Shown piece after piece: positions 9,659 to 18,268 of a DNA stretch of 64,000 bases. The position numbers and the translations under genes were made by a program. Below the pieces are notes generated by a model. The model had not been told where the DNA came from and did no database searches. It saw only the letters and a list, made by a program, of their open reading frames with translations. Every line of letters begins with the position of its first letter. The first letter of the stretch is position 1. Origin of the DNA: Nitrobacter sp035546855 (lineage in GTDB: Bacteria; Pseudomonadota; Alphaproteobacteria; Rhizobiales; Xanthobacteraceae); contig DASZVY010000004.1 of assembly GCA_035546855.1 (NCBI GenBank), positions 25,774-89,773 on the forward strand. The letters are read 5' to 3'.

Positions 9659-9702
9659 TTAGAAAATGAAACCGGGAAGAACGTGAAGCGGGGTCCTGCC
9701 GA

Positions 9703-10857
9703 ATGGCTCGAGTAACTCTCCAGAATGTCGCGAAATCCTTTGGTGGAGATCGAGGGCCGTGGGCGGTCCAGGACTTTTCTCTGGACATCGCCGATGGCGA
9801 GTTGGTCGTTTTCGTCGGACCGTCAGGTTGCGGCAAGTCCACGACGCTGCGCATGCTGGCGGGGCTCGATGACGTTACCTCGGGCAAGATTCTGATCGGC
9901 GGAAAGGACGTCACCGCGCTTCCACCAAAAGATCGCAACATTGCGATGGTGTTTCAGAACTACGCTCTCTATCCGCAGAAGTCGGTTTTCGAGAACATGG
10001 CCTTCGGCCTTCGGGTGCGAGGAACGCCAAAAGAGGAAATCGACCGTCGCGTGTTCGCTGCGGCGTCAAATCTTGGCCTGGAGGCGTTACTTGAACGTAA
10101 GCCGCGTCAATTGTCGGGCGGTCAGATGCAGCGCGTTGCGCTTGGCCGCGCGTTGGTTCGAGACCCCGACGTCTTCCTCCTCGATGAACCCCTCTCGAAT
10201 CTAGACGCGAAACTGCGCGTTAGGACACGCGAAGAGATCGCAACTCTCCATGCTCGATTGCGCGCCACCATGATCTTCGTAACTCACGATCAGGTCGAAG
10301 CCATGACGCTGGGCGATCGGATCGTGATCATGCGTGACGGATTTATCCAGCAAGCCGGAAGGCCCCTCGATCTCTATGACCGGCCCGCGAACGCCTTCGT
10401 GGCGACCTTTATTGGATCGCCGGAGATGAATTTGATTGATGGTGAATTGGCGCGCGAGGGAGATGTACTCGCAATGCGTTCCGGTAACTTGAACGTTGAG
10501 TTGCCTGCCCAGGCATTCTTGGAGACGGAAAAAGATGTCACGCTTGGCATCAGGCCCGAGCACATCGAGCGGGGCGAGACATCCGCGTCAGTTGAAATGG
10601 TGGTCGGATTGGTCGAGCAGATTGGCGCGCAGACCTATGTGCTGGGCACGATCCACGGCAACAAGTTCCGTGCGGTTTTTGCGCGCGACGACGCGCTGAA
10701 AGCGAACGACCGGATCTCGGTGACTTTTCCTCAACAGACGTTGCACCTCTTCTCGCGCAAGAGCGGCAAAACATTGAAGCAGACGTCGGCAACCACTGAA
10801 ATCGGCAATGGGAGAGAAATTCATGGACAAGCTCAACTCAAGTGTGTCGGGCTCTAA
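9703..10857 (+). CDS. ABC transporter ATP-binding protein, carbohydrate (UgpC/MalK) type
   Basis: A 384-residue ATPase of the CUT1 importer class. Walker A GPSGCGKST is at 39-47, the Q-loop at MVFQNYALYP near 82-91, signature LSGGQ at 137-141, Walker B DVFLLDEP at 156-163, and the switch His in FVTHDQVEAM near 195. A C-terminal OB-fold (TOBE-like) regulatory domain occupies about 235-360, as in MalK/UgpC. It energises uptake through the two permeases downstream. Its 3' end overlaps the binding-protein gene by 35 bases, so the four transporter genes form one operon. The specificity is unknown; similar ATPases serve sugars, polyols and glycerol-3-phosphate. Confidence 0.9.
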   Translation: MARVTLQNVAKSFGGDRGPWAVQDFSLDIADGELVVFVGPSGCGKSTTLRMLAGLDDVTSGKILIGGKDVTALPPKDRNIAMVFQNYALYPQKSVFENMAFGLRVRGTPKEEIDRRVFAAASNLGLEALLERKPRQLSGGQMQRVALGRALVRDPDVFLLDEPLSNLDAKLRVRTREEIATLHARLRATMIFVTHDQVEAMTLGDRIVIMRDGFIQQAGRPLDLYDRPANAFVATFIGSPEMNLIDGELAREGDVLAMRSGNLNVELPAQAFLETEKDVTLGIRPEHIERGETSASVEMVVGLVEQIGAQTYVLGTIHGNKFRAVFARDDALKANDRISVTFPQQTLHLFSRKSGKTLKQTSATTEIGNGREIHGQAQLKCVGL

Positions 10858-12184
10858 GGGTAGTGCGAGCGGTATCGACCGACGGCGATTTCTTAAAACG
10901 ACGGCCGGCGCAGCGGCCGGTATCACCGGGTCGCTTGCAGCCCCCTATGTCAATGCACAATCTGGAGTGACGCTTCGCTTTCTGAACGATGAAACCACCG
11001 CTGCAAGCCAGGCCGTATTGCGCAATGCGTGCAAGGAATACGAGAGCAAGTTCGGTGTAAAAGTCATTATCGACTCGTCACCGATCACGGGAATGTACGC
11101 AAAGACGATGGCGGCAATCAACGCGGGTGTCCCATATGACCTCTCGACGCAGGGATTCATCGCGGGCATCTTGCAGTACGCGGCCGCCGGTCTCATTGTG
11201 CCGTTGACGGATCTCGTCAAAAAATATTCGTGGGGCAAGCAGGCGGCGTGGTCATACAAAGGAGAGAATTGGTTCTATCCCTATGACTACAATCTGGTGA
11301 CGGTATTTTATCGAAAGGACCTGTATCAGGAGAAGGGCCTGAAAGTTCCCAATACGTGGGCCGAATTCCTGGAGAACTGCCGAGCTCTGACTGTCGAAAA
11401 GGATGGCAACATCGAGCGAGGTGGCTGCGTCATTCCGCTGGCGAGCAATAGCTCAACCGACTGGGCGAGTTTCGGTAACCTGTTCGCAGAAGCGCCGAAA
11501 TTCTATGACGACAAGTGGAACGTGGTTCTCGATGCACCGGAGAATGCGGGGCCGACCGGCCGCTTTCTCGATCTATATGCCGACCTTTACAAGACCATGC
11601 CGGCCGGCATGAACACGGTCAGCTATGCCGAGCTGATAAGTCTTTTTGCTACGGGGAAGGTCGCGCATACCGTCTACTCCGGCCGGGTGGTCGAGGCGCT
11701 CGAAACTCGCAATCCGGATATCGCGAACAAATATGGCATTTTCGCTTGCCCGGACAGTGCTGGTAAGCAGAAGGCACTGTCCTTTGCCTTCGATGGCTTT
11801 ATCCTTTTCAAGACCAAGCAAACCGAGGCGGCCTTTAAGTTTCTGGAATGGTTTATTGACGAGCACTATATTGATTGGCTTCATTCCGCCTGGATGAATT
11901 TCCAACCGGCGCGGTTGGACATTTACGACGATCCTCGGTGGAAAAATCATCCGATGATTCAGAAGCACTGGGCAACGATGGAGAAGATGAAGTCGTTCAT
12001 TGATGAAGGCAGCAAAACCATCCTTAACTCAGTGGATATGACGGGTCCGTCAATCGATCTGCGGCCGTGCAAGCTCTTCACTGCGAACATTATGCCAGAG
12101 ATGCTGCAAAATAAGGTGCTCAAGAACATGTCGTCGGGTGATTGCGTCAAAGTCGCTGCCGATCGAATCCGAAAAATCGTCTGA
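10823..12184 (+). CDS. ABC transporter substrate-binding protein, carbohydrate type, Tat-exported
   Basis: A 453-residue family-1 extracellular solute-binding protein. The N-terminus carries a twin-arginine signal, DRRRFLKTTAGAAAG, followed by an Ala-rich segment and a likely cleavage after AAPYVNA. The mature part has the features of periplasmic sugar-binding proteins, including FYRKDLYQEKGLKVPNTWAE near residue 160 and a late KTKQTEAAFKFLEWF. I chose ATG 10823, with GGAGAG six bases upstream, over ATG 10808. It would capture the solute in the periplasm and deliver it to the permeases encoded next. Tat export is common for such proteins in alphaproteobacteria. Confidence 0.88.
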   Translation: MDKLNSSVSGSKGSASGIDRRRFLKTTAGAAAGITGSLAAPYVNAQSGVTLRFLNDETTAASQAVLRNACKEYESKFGVKVIIDSSPITGMYAKTMAAINAGVPYDLSTQGFIAGILQYAAAGLIVPLTDLVKKYSWGKQAAWSYKGENWFYPYDYNLVTVFYRKDLYQEKGLKVPNTWAEFLENCRALTVEKDGNIERGGCVIPLASNSSTDWASFGNLFAEAPKFYDDKWNVVLDAPENAGPTGRFLDLYADLYKTMPAGMNTVSYAELISLFATGKVAHTVYSGRVVEALETRNPDIANKYGIFACPDSAGKQKALSFAFDGFILFKTKQTEAAFKFLEWFIDEHYIDWLHSAWMNFQPARLDIYDDPRWKNHPMIQKHWATMEKMKSFIDEGSKTILNSVDMTGPSIDLRPCKLFTANIMPEMLQNKVLKNMSSGDCVKVAADRIRKIV

Positions 12185-12215
12185 GGATCGGAAATGGCGC
12201 AGGAGAGGCCACGTC

Positions 12216-13088
12216 ATGCGACAGGACTGGCGGATTATCAGTTTGTTCATCGGAAGTGTGTTGGTGCTCGGCGCTATTGTCGGCGGTCCGCTCCTTTATT
12301 CGATTAAGCTCTCGTTCTACACGGCGTCATCATTCTTCGATCCGCCGCGATGGGTGGGACTCGGCAATTACCTGAAGGTGCTTAGCGAGTCGCTGTTCTG
12401 GAGTTCTCTGCTGAACGGCATCACGATCGCCATTTCGGCGATCGTGCTACAGGTCATGCTTGGCCTCAGCATTGCGCTTGTTCTCAATAGACAGTTTGTT
12501 GGGCAGACCGTCGTGCGAGCGTTGTCGATTTTGCCATATTTCCTTCCGACGGTCGTCGCATGCCTCATCACGCAATGGATCCTCGACCCAAACTACGGTC
12601 TTCTCAAGAGCGTCTTTGCGTCGTTTGGATATGGGATGTTCGACTGGAGCGGGGATGCAACGAATGCGAAGGCGACGATCATCCTCGTTAGCGTGTGGTT
12701 ATGGACGCCGTTCGTCGTGACCTGCGTTCTTGCCGGTCTTCAATCGATTCCGGCCCAATTGTACGAAGCAGCTCGCGTCGACGGTGCGAGCGCTATGAAG
12801 CAGTTCTGGCATGTCACGTTGCCGGGATTGAGGTCCGTGTTGATCGTGGTCATCCTCCTGAGAGCGATCTGGATGTTCAACAAATTCGACGTAATCTGGC
12901 TTTTAACGAAGGGCGGACCGCTGAATCAAACCGAGACGCTGACCACGTTGGCTTACCGAAAAGCATTTCTCCAGTTCGACTTGGGAGGGGGAGCCGCGGT
13001 CGCTACCGTCTCGTTCCTCATGTTGGCTTGCATTATCCTGATTTATCTCCGGTTCTTTCCTATAGACACAGCGAAGCAGGGGCGATGA
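12216..13088 (+). CDS. ABC transporter permease 1 (MalF/UgpA type)
   Basis: A 290-residue permease with six predicted membrane helices, beginning with IISLFIGSVLVLGAIVGG. The inner-membrane coupling motif of the family appears as YEAARVDGASAMKQFWHVTLP near residues 185-205, where the EAA and G residues contact the ATPase. The ATG at 12216 has AGGAGAGG just upstream; an in-frame upstream extension overlaps the binding-protein gene and is unlikely. The stop overlaps the start of permease 2 (ATGA), showing translational coupling. Confidence 0.9.
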   Translation: MRQDWRIISLFIGSVLVLGAIVGGPLLYSIKLSFYTASSFFDPPRWVGLGNYLKVLSESLFWSSLLNGITIAISAIVLQVMLGLSIALVLNRQFVGQTVVRALSILPYFLPTVVACLITQWILDPNYGLLKSVFASFGYGMFDWSGDATNAKATIILVSVWLWTPFVVTCVLAGLQSIPAQLYEAARVDGASAMKQFWHVTLPGLRSVLIVVILLRAIWMFNKFDVIWLLTKGGPLNQTETLTTLAYRKAFLQFDLGGGAAVATVSFLMLACIILIYLRFFPIDTAKQGR

Positions 13089-14071
13089 TGACGCCGGCTC
13101 AAAATCAAAGCCGCGCTGCGGTCACTGTTGTCGCTCATCAGCCAGCGGAGCGGATGTTGCAGCACACAGGCGGCTCAGGAAGAGCAATCTCAGTTGTCGC
13201 GCCTTTGGGTTCCGGCGGCAAAACGACGGGCGATCACGGCAAGTCGCTGAAGAAAATTGTCGGGCGCGTCGGTTTGTACGTCGCGGTGATCCTGATTTGC
13301 ATCTATTCGCTCTTCCCGATCTATTGGATGATCCTCTCCAGTCTGAGGCCTCCTGATAAACTATTCCTGGACACGTCCCTGATTTTCTGGCCACCGGATC
13401 TGAGTTCATACAAATCGCTTTTGCAACTTACGAACTATCCGGTGGAGTTTCTCAACAGTGTCCTGATGGCCATGGCCACGCTTGTGGTGACGACGACATT
13501 GTCGTCGTTTATTGCCTATGGAGCAACGAGGCTGCGGTTTCGCGGCAAGACGACGCTAATTGCCTCCATGCTGTTCGCCTACATGTTCCCACCGTTGATG
13601 CTGGCTATTCCGATGTCCGCCCTATTCCGCATGATCGGTTTGACGGATAGCTTGTGGGGTCTCCTAATCGCTCAACTGGCGATTTCGCTGCCGCTGGCGG
13701 TGTGGCTGCTATGGGGCTTTTTCAAATCGATGCCTTTTGATTTGGAGGAAGCGGCAATGGTGGACGGCTGTTCCCAATTCGGAGCCTTCATCAAGGTGGT
13801 TCTTCCGCTTTCAGGCCCCGGTTTGATTACGGTCAGCATCTTCGCGTTTCTGCTGTCGTGGGCCGACTATGTATTCGCGCTAATCCTCATCATGAGCGAT
13901 GATAGCAAGACATTGCCTGTGGGGCTGGCATCAATGGTTGGCGCGCAAGATCTGCGTTGGGGCGAAATACTTTCCGGCGCAACCCTTATTGTCCTGCCGG
14001 TATTCGCCATCTTTATGTTCTGCTATCGATATTTCGTCGCAGGGCTGACGGCGGGTGCGCTCAAAGGTTAG
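13085..14071 (+). CDS. ABC transporter permease 2 (MalG/UgpE type)
   Basis: A 328-residue permease. The first 60 residues are polar and unusually long for this family, then come six membrane helices starting at VGLYVAVILICIYSLFPIYW. The coupling motif is LEEAAMVDGCSQFGAFIKVV near residues 218-238. The frame stays open far upstream, to 12695 inside the first permease gene, but that part is out of frame with permease 1 and has no family match, so the ATG at 13085 overlapping the previous stop is the start. The gene ends before a strong hairpin at 14082. Confidence 0.9.
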   Translation: MMTPAQNQSRAAVTVVAHQPAERMLQHTGGSGRAISVVAPLGSGGKTTGDHGKSLKKIVGRVGLYVAVILICIYSLFPIYWMILSSLRPPDKLFLDTSLIFWPPDLSSYKSLLQLTNYPVEFLNSVLMAMATLVVTTTLSSFIAYGATRLRFRGKTTLIASMLFAYMFPPLMLAIPMSALFRMIGLTDSLWGLLIAQLAISLPLAVWLLWGFFKSMPFDLEEAAMVDGCSQFGAFIKVVLPLSGPGLITVSIFAFLLSWADYVFALILIMSDDSKTLPVGLASMVGAQDLRWGEILSGATLIVLPVFAIFMFCYRYFVAGLTAGALKG

Positions 14072-14081
14072 GCTCTGTTCG

Positions 14082-14107
14082 AGCGAAGCACTTGCGCGTG
14101 CTTCGCT
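14082..14107. terminator. Hairpin between convergent genes, likely bidirectional terminator
   Basis: AGCGAAGCA (14082-14090) and TGCTTCGCT (14099-14107) pair perfectly over nine bases around an eight-base loop, followed by TT on the plus strand. It lies between the ends of the permease gene and the FCD/GntR gene, the expected place for a shared terminator. The T-tract is short. Confidence 0.6.
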
Positions 14108-14159
14108 TTAGAAGCAGGGTTATTTCGCATAGAGAGGGCGGACGAGGCTACCGACAAGA

Positions 14160-14888
14160 TTAGCGTTTTGTGACTTTGGTGTCTCCCAAAAGCGCTTGCC
14201 ACGAATCCACTGTTCGAGAGAGGTGAGCGTTCATCTGTTGTTCGGCCAAGCCTACCCGCCGCTCTTCGATCGCTTCCAAGATGGTGCAATGGTCCTCGTA
14301 AGATTGTCGACCTCGATTTTGGTCGGCAAAGTAGACCTTCCGTCGATGCCTGGACAGTTCGTAGAACGATCTCGCCACGCGCAGCAAAATGTCGTTCTTA
14401 GTGGCGGAAAAAATCGCAAGATGGAACGCCTCGTCCTCGCGCTCTATGCTTTGCTTTTTAGATAGGCGCTTGTTGGTCTCTTCAAGTATGGCGGTGATCT
14501 CGCGAATGTTGTCCGCAGTCCTGCGTGTGCAGGCCAACCTGACCGCCTGCCCTTCGAGTATGCGCCGGACTTCCATTACGTCGGCGATTTCCTTCGCCTC
14601 GAATGGAACTCCGGATTCAGCATAAAGCACTAGAGCATCGATGCTGCTCTCTTCGATCTTTCGCAGATAGATTCCAGAATTTGGGCGCCGTTCTATCACT
14701 CGCATGGTTTCAAGTGCGGCCAGAGCCTCTCGAACCGCGCCGCGACTGGTGTCGAACTTTTCCGCAAAGTCGCGTTCTGATGGCAACCGTTCGGAGGGCT
14801 GATAGCGGCGCTCACGGATGAAGGAAAGGATCTTTCCGATGGCGTTCGAAGGAGCCTCAAGCTTGTCGGTTCGATTTCGCTCAGTCAT
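14160..14888 (-). CDS. GntR-family transcriptional regulator with FCD domain (FadR subfamily)
   Basis: A 242-residue regulator. Residues about 10-75 form the GntR winged helix, with RLPSERDFAEKFDTSRGAVR and a wing ending RPNSGIYLR. Residues about 95-225 form an all-helical FCD domain. The metal-binding pattern of FCD proteins is visible as Asp/His in EDEAFHLAIF, His in YEDHCTILEAI and His in MNAHLSRTV. Such regulators are mostly repressors released by a carboxylic acid ligand. Their operators have the form TGGTnnnACCA, which matches seven sites in this cluster, one 66 bases in front of this gene. It is therefore the best candidate for local control of the whole catabolic region, including itself. 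Confidence 0.9.
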   Translation of the reverse strand: MTERNRTDKLEAPSNAIGKILSFIRERRYQPSERLPSERDFAEKFDTSRGAVREALAALETMRVIERRPNSGIYLRKIEESSIDALVLYAESGVPFEAKEIADVMEVRRILEGQAVRLACTRRTADNIREITAILEETNKRLSKKQSIEREDEAFHLAIFSATKNDILLRVARSFYELSRHRRKVYFADQNRGRQSYEDHCTILEAIEERRVGLAEQQMNAHLSRTVDSWQALLGDTKVTKR

Positions 14889-14953
14889 CTAAAATATCCT
14901 GCCTGGTCCTGCCGACCACTTGATTTCGATTTCCTCGGTAGCTAATCATGGCC

Positions 14954-14973
14954 GACCAAATTGGTCGACCAGT
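14954..14973. promoter_or_regulatory. Cargo operator site 4 (FCD/GntR-type), at the regulator gene
   Basis: GACCAAATTGGTCGACCAGT. The spacer between TGGT and ACCA is two bases here instead of three. It sits in the divergent region between the FCD/GntR gene (66 bases from its start) and the glutathione reductase gene (118 bases), consistent with autoregulation. Confidence 0.65.
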
Positions 14974-15090
14974 ACTTTGGAGGAATCTTGAGGATCTCGG
15001 TCGAATCCGCCCTGCTTCAGTAGATATCAGGTTGAGGAAATTGAAGCATCTGAAACCCGCCAAATCCACCTAAAGAATTGATTTCCCAGC

Positions 15091-16476
15091 ATGGATAGCT
15101 TTGAGACGGATCTGTTTGTCATAGGTGGCGGCTCGGGCGGCGTGCGCGCCGCGCGGATCGCCGCTGGCCATGGCGCCCGCGTCATGATCGCCGAGGAATA
15201 TCGGATGGGCGGCACTTGCGTCATTCGCGGGTGCGTACCGAAGAAGCTATTCGCCTACGCCTCGCATTTCAGCCACGACATCGCGGATGCCGCGGGCTTC
15301 GGCTGGACCGTTCCGCCGGCGACGTTCGACTGGGCCACCCTGATCGCCAACAAAGACAAGGAGATCGCCCGGCTGGAAGCGGCCTACACCACCAACGTGG
15401 AGAAATCTGGCGTGCAGGTGATCAAGTCGCGCGCCGTGTTCGAGGACCCGCATACGCTGGTGCTCGACGGCGGCAGGAAGGTGCGCTCGAAGTATATCCT
15501 GATCGCCACGGGCGGCGCACCGAACCACGGCAAGGCCATTCCCGGCATCGAGCATGTCATCTCATCGAACGAAGCATTTCGTCTACCCGAATTGCCGAAG
15601 CGTATCCTGATCCAAGGCGGTGGCTATATCGCGCTGGAGTTTGCGTGCATCTTCTCGGGCCTGGGTTCCCTCGTGACTGTGGTCTATCGCGGCGACAACA
15701 TCCTGCGTGGCTTCGACGACGACGTCCGCGCCCATGTCCGCGATGAGTTGGAGAAGAACGGCATTACCATCCTGACCGGTTGCACGGTCGACGGGATTGA
15801 GAAGCACGACGATCGGTACACATCGCACCTGTCGAATGGCTCCAGCATCGCGTCCGACAAGGTGATGTTCGCCATCGGCCGTCACCCCGCCGTCGCAAAT
15901 CTCGGGCTGGAGAAAGTCGGTGTCGCCATCAACCCGGATAACGGAGGCATCGTCGTCAACGAAGCCTCGCAGAGCTCGGTGCCACATATCTATGCGGTCG
16001 GCGACGTCACCCATCGCTTCAATCTGACGCCGGTAGCGATCCGTGAGGGCCACGCCTTCGCCGATACGGTTTTCGGCAAGCGGGCGGTCAAGGTCGATCA
16101 CATCGATATTCCGACCGCCGTGTTCACGCAGCCCCAGGTCGGCACCGTGGGCCTCACCGAGGCGCAGGCGCGGGCGCAGTTCGCTATCGTTGATGTCTAC
16201 AAGGCGGCGTTCCGCCCGTTGAAGGCGACGCTGTCCGGCAGCGAGTCGCGGGTGTTGATGAAACTGGTGGTTGACGCGGGGAGCGACCGCGTCGTGGGTT
16301 GCCATATCGTTGGATCGGACGCGGCCGAATTGGTTCAGGTCATCGCCATTGCCGTAAAGATGAAGGCTACCAAGGCGGACTTCGACGCCACTATGGCGCT
16401 GCACCCGACCTCCGCCGAGGAACTGGTGACTATGCGTACCCGCACTGCACGTTACGTGCGCGACGCGGCGGCTTAG
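15091..16476 (+). CDS. gor: Glutathione-disulfide reductase
   Basis: A 461-residue class I pyridine nucleotide-disulfide oxidoreductase. The FAD motif GGGSGG is at 12-17, and the redox-active cysteines are Cys43 and Cys48 in GGTCVIRGCVPKK. The NAD(P) Rossmann motif GGGYIALEFA lies near 175-184, and the C-terminal catalytic His438 is in HPTSAEE. These fit glutathione reductase rather than lipoamide dehydrogenase. It returns GSSG to GSH with NADPH. Its place inside the catabolic cluster, with a glutathione S-transferase at 32480, suggests that a glutathione-dependent step is part of the pathway. By eye its codons are more GC-rich than the flanking genes, so it may have joined separately. Confidence 0.9.
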   Translation: MDSFETDLFVIGGGSGGVRAARIAAGHGARVMIAEEYRMGGTCVIRGCVPKKLFAYASHFSHDIADAAGFGWTVPPATFDWATLIANKDKEIARLEAAYTTNVEKSGVQVIKSRAVFEDPHTLVLDGGRKVRSKYILIATGGAPNHGKAIPGIEHVISSNEAFRLPELPKRILIQGGGYIALEFACIFSGLGSLVTVVYRGDNILRGFDDDVRAHVRDELEKNGITILTGCTVDGIEKHDDRYTSHLSNGSSIASDKVMFAIGRHPAVANLGLEKVGVAINPDNGGIVVNEASQSSVPHIYAVGDVTHRFNLTPVAIREGHAFADTVFGKRAVKVDHIDIPTAVFTQPQVGTVGLTEAQARAQFAIVDVYKAAFRPLKATLSGSESRVLMKLVVDAGSDRVVGCHIVGSDAAELVQVIAIAVKMKATKADFDATMALHPTSAEELVTMRTRTARYVRDAAA

Positions 16477-16571
16477 AAAGCTCAATTTCGATCGATTGTG
16501 CAAATTCAGGCCGTTGGCGCGCGCGTTATGCGGCGCCGCTCAAAACGCACTTGACAATACGATTGTGATCA

Positions 16572-16591
16572 TACCAAACTGGTCCTACCAA
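16572..16591. promoter_or_regulatory. Cargo operator site 5 (FCD/GntR-type)
   Basis: TACCAAACTGGTCCTACCAA, 100 bases upstream of the acyl-CoA ligase gene. It is a full match to the shared pattern, with TGGT, CCT and ACCA. It would control the run of co-directional genes from 16692 to 24780. Confidence 0.7.
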
Positions 16592-16691
16592 TATCGGTGA
16601 AAATCCAGCAACAGACTAACCTCGCCACACGCAGCCGCTTGTAGTCGAGGAGCTGGATGCGGAAGTTCTGGCGAAGAAGATTGGGCCCACC

Positions 16692-18248
16692 ATGGAAGTG
16701 GATTATTTGACTAGCCTGCCGCGACGGATCCACCTCATTGTGGATGAGGGGGCCAAAGCAGGAGCATCCCGGCCGGCTCTTACTGACGAGCGGGGCATCG
16801 TTTGGTCCTATCGGAGACTGATCGATACGATCGAGGCCGTTGCAGGTGACTTGGCGCGTCTAGGGATCCGTCCCGGTGATCGGGTCATGGTGGTGGGCGA
16901 GAACTCAATCGGCGCCATCGTCCTGATGTATGCGGCGAGCCGGCTTGATGCATGGGCAGTGATGACGAGCGCACGGCTCGGCCCGCACGAACTGGACGCC
17001 ATTGAGAGTGATTGCAAGCCCAGACGCGTATTCTATACGCATGGAATATCGGCGGAAGCAGATGCTGCGGCGTGCCGGCGCGGCGCGGAAGCCGAAGCGT
17101 TCACGGGGATTGGAGCGATCAAGGTCGGTAAGTTGGAGGCGAGCGCCGTTCCCGAGGAGGTCTATGAGGATCCCGCCCGTCAGGTTGCAGTTCTCATCTA
17201 CACGACGGGGACTACCGGTCGCCCGAAGGGAGTGATGCTCAGTCATCGCAACCTCGCTTACGTGGCGGGCCGGGGCAAAAGAACCAACACGCTCTTTCCC
17301 GAGGACGTCACGCTTTGCGTTATGCCGATCTCTCATTCGTACGGGTTGACGTTGCTGCAAGGTATGTTGTTTGTCGGCGCACACCTGCGGATCATGCCGA
17401 GGTTCTCTCTCACGCAAGCAATCGACGCCGTCGTGGATGGTTCGTTGACCGCCTTCAATGCCGTTCCTGCGATGTTGTCGCGGATCATCGCTTACGTCGA
17501 TCAGAACAATATCAAGCTCACGCCCAATAACCTTCGTTATGTCTATACCGGAACGGCACCGCTCGATCTGTCTCTGCGACAGAGCGTCGAGCGAGTGTTC
17601 GGCGTGGTGCTTCATAATGGTTACGGACTGACTGAGACGTCTCCGACCATCAGTCGGACGGTGTATGCCATCGGCAGTAACGAAATCAATATCGGACCGC
17701 CAATCCCGGGAATCGAAACCAAGATCGTTGGACCTGATGGGCGGGAAGTACCCGATGGCGAAGCGGGCGAACTGCTCGTTCGCGGGCCTAACGTGATGTT
17801 GGGGTACTATGGTCAGCCGGACATGACCGCGGCGGCGATCGATCGCGAAGGGTATTTGAAGACCGGAGATATCGTCAGCCGGTCGCCCGGCGGTGAACTG
17901 GTGATCCAGGGGCGGTCGAAGGAGCTAATTATCAGATCCGGCTTCAACGTCTATCCGCCCGAAATCGAGGCTGTCCTCAATTCTCATCCGGCGGTTCTCA
18001 ATTCCGCGGTAGTCGGGCGATCAATCGAGGGCAACGAGGAAATCATCGCTTTCGTTGAGCCGACCCCTGGAAGCACCATCGAAGTGGCCGAACTGCTCGC
18101 GCTCGTGGAGCGGCAGCTCGCACCATACAAGAAGCCGCAGCAGATCATTGTCTTGCCGCAACTTCCGGTAGCCCCGAACGGGAAGATTAGAAAGCACGAC
18201 TTGAAAAAGCGCGCCGAGGAGTCGCTGTCAGCGGCTACCTCAGTTTAA
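16692..18248 (+). CDS. AMP-dependent acyl-CoA synthetase (class I adenylate-forming ligase)
   Basis: A 518-residue ANL-family ligase that joins a carboxylic acid to CoA through an acyl-adenylate. The P-loop-like motif YTTGTTGRPKG is at 170-180. The YGLTETSP motif lies near 313-320, the hinge region GRSKELIIRSGFNVYPPEIE near 410-430, and the catalytic C-terminal Lys in PNGKIRKHDL near 500. Substrate preference cannot be told from these motifs; relatives act on medium-chain, aryl or PEG-derived acids. It opens a likely operon with the aldehyde dehydrogenase 20 bases downstream. In the proposed route it activates the acid made by that enzyme. Confidence 0.9.
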   Translation: MEVDYLTSLPRRIHLIVDEGAKAGASRPALTDERGIVWSYRRLIDTIEAVAGDLARLGIRPGDRVMVVGENSIGAIVLMYAASRLDAWAVMTSARLGPHELDAIESDCKPRRVFYTHGISAEADAAACRRGAEAEAFTGIGAIKVGKLEASAVPEEVYEDPARQVAVLIYTTGTTGRPKGVMLSHRNLAYVAGRGKRTNTLFPEDVTLCVMPISHSYGLTLLQGMLFVGAHLRIMPRFSLTQAIDAVVDGSLTAFNAVPAMLSRIIAYVDQNNIKLTPNNLRYVYTGTAPLDLSLRQSVERVFGVVLHNGYGLTETSPTISRTVYAIGSNEINIGPPIPGIETKIVGPDGREVPDGEAGELLVRGPNVMLGYYGQPDMTAAAIDREGYLKTGDIVSRSPGGELVIQGRSKELIIRSGFNVYPPEIEAVLNSHPAVLNSAVVGRSIEGNEEIIAFVEPTPGSTIEVAELLALVERQLAPYKKPQQIIVLPQLPVAPNGKIRKHDLKKRAEESLSAATSV

Positions 18249-18268
18249 CGAACTATAGACCGGGACGG

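Noticed and set aside
15091..16476. Dihydrolipoamide dehydrogenase
   Set aside because: GGTCVIRGCVPKK and the HPTSAEE ending fit glutathione reductase better, and no 2-oxoacid dehydrogenase genes are nearby.
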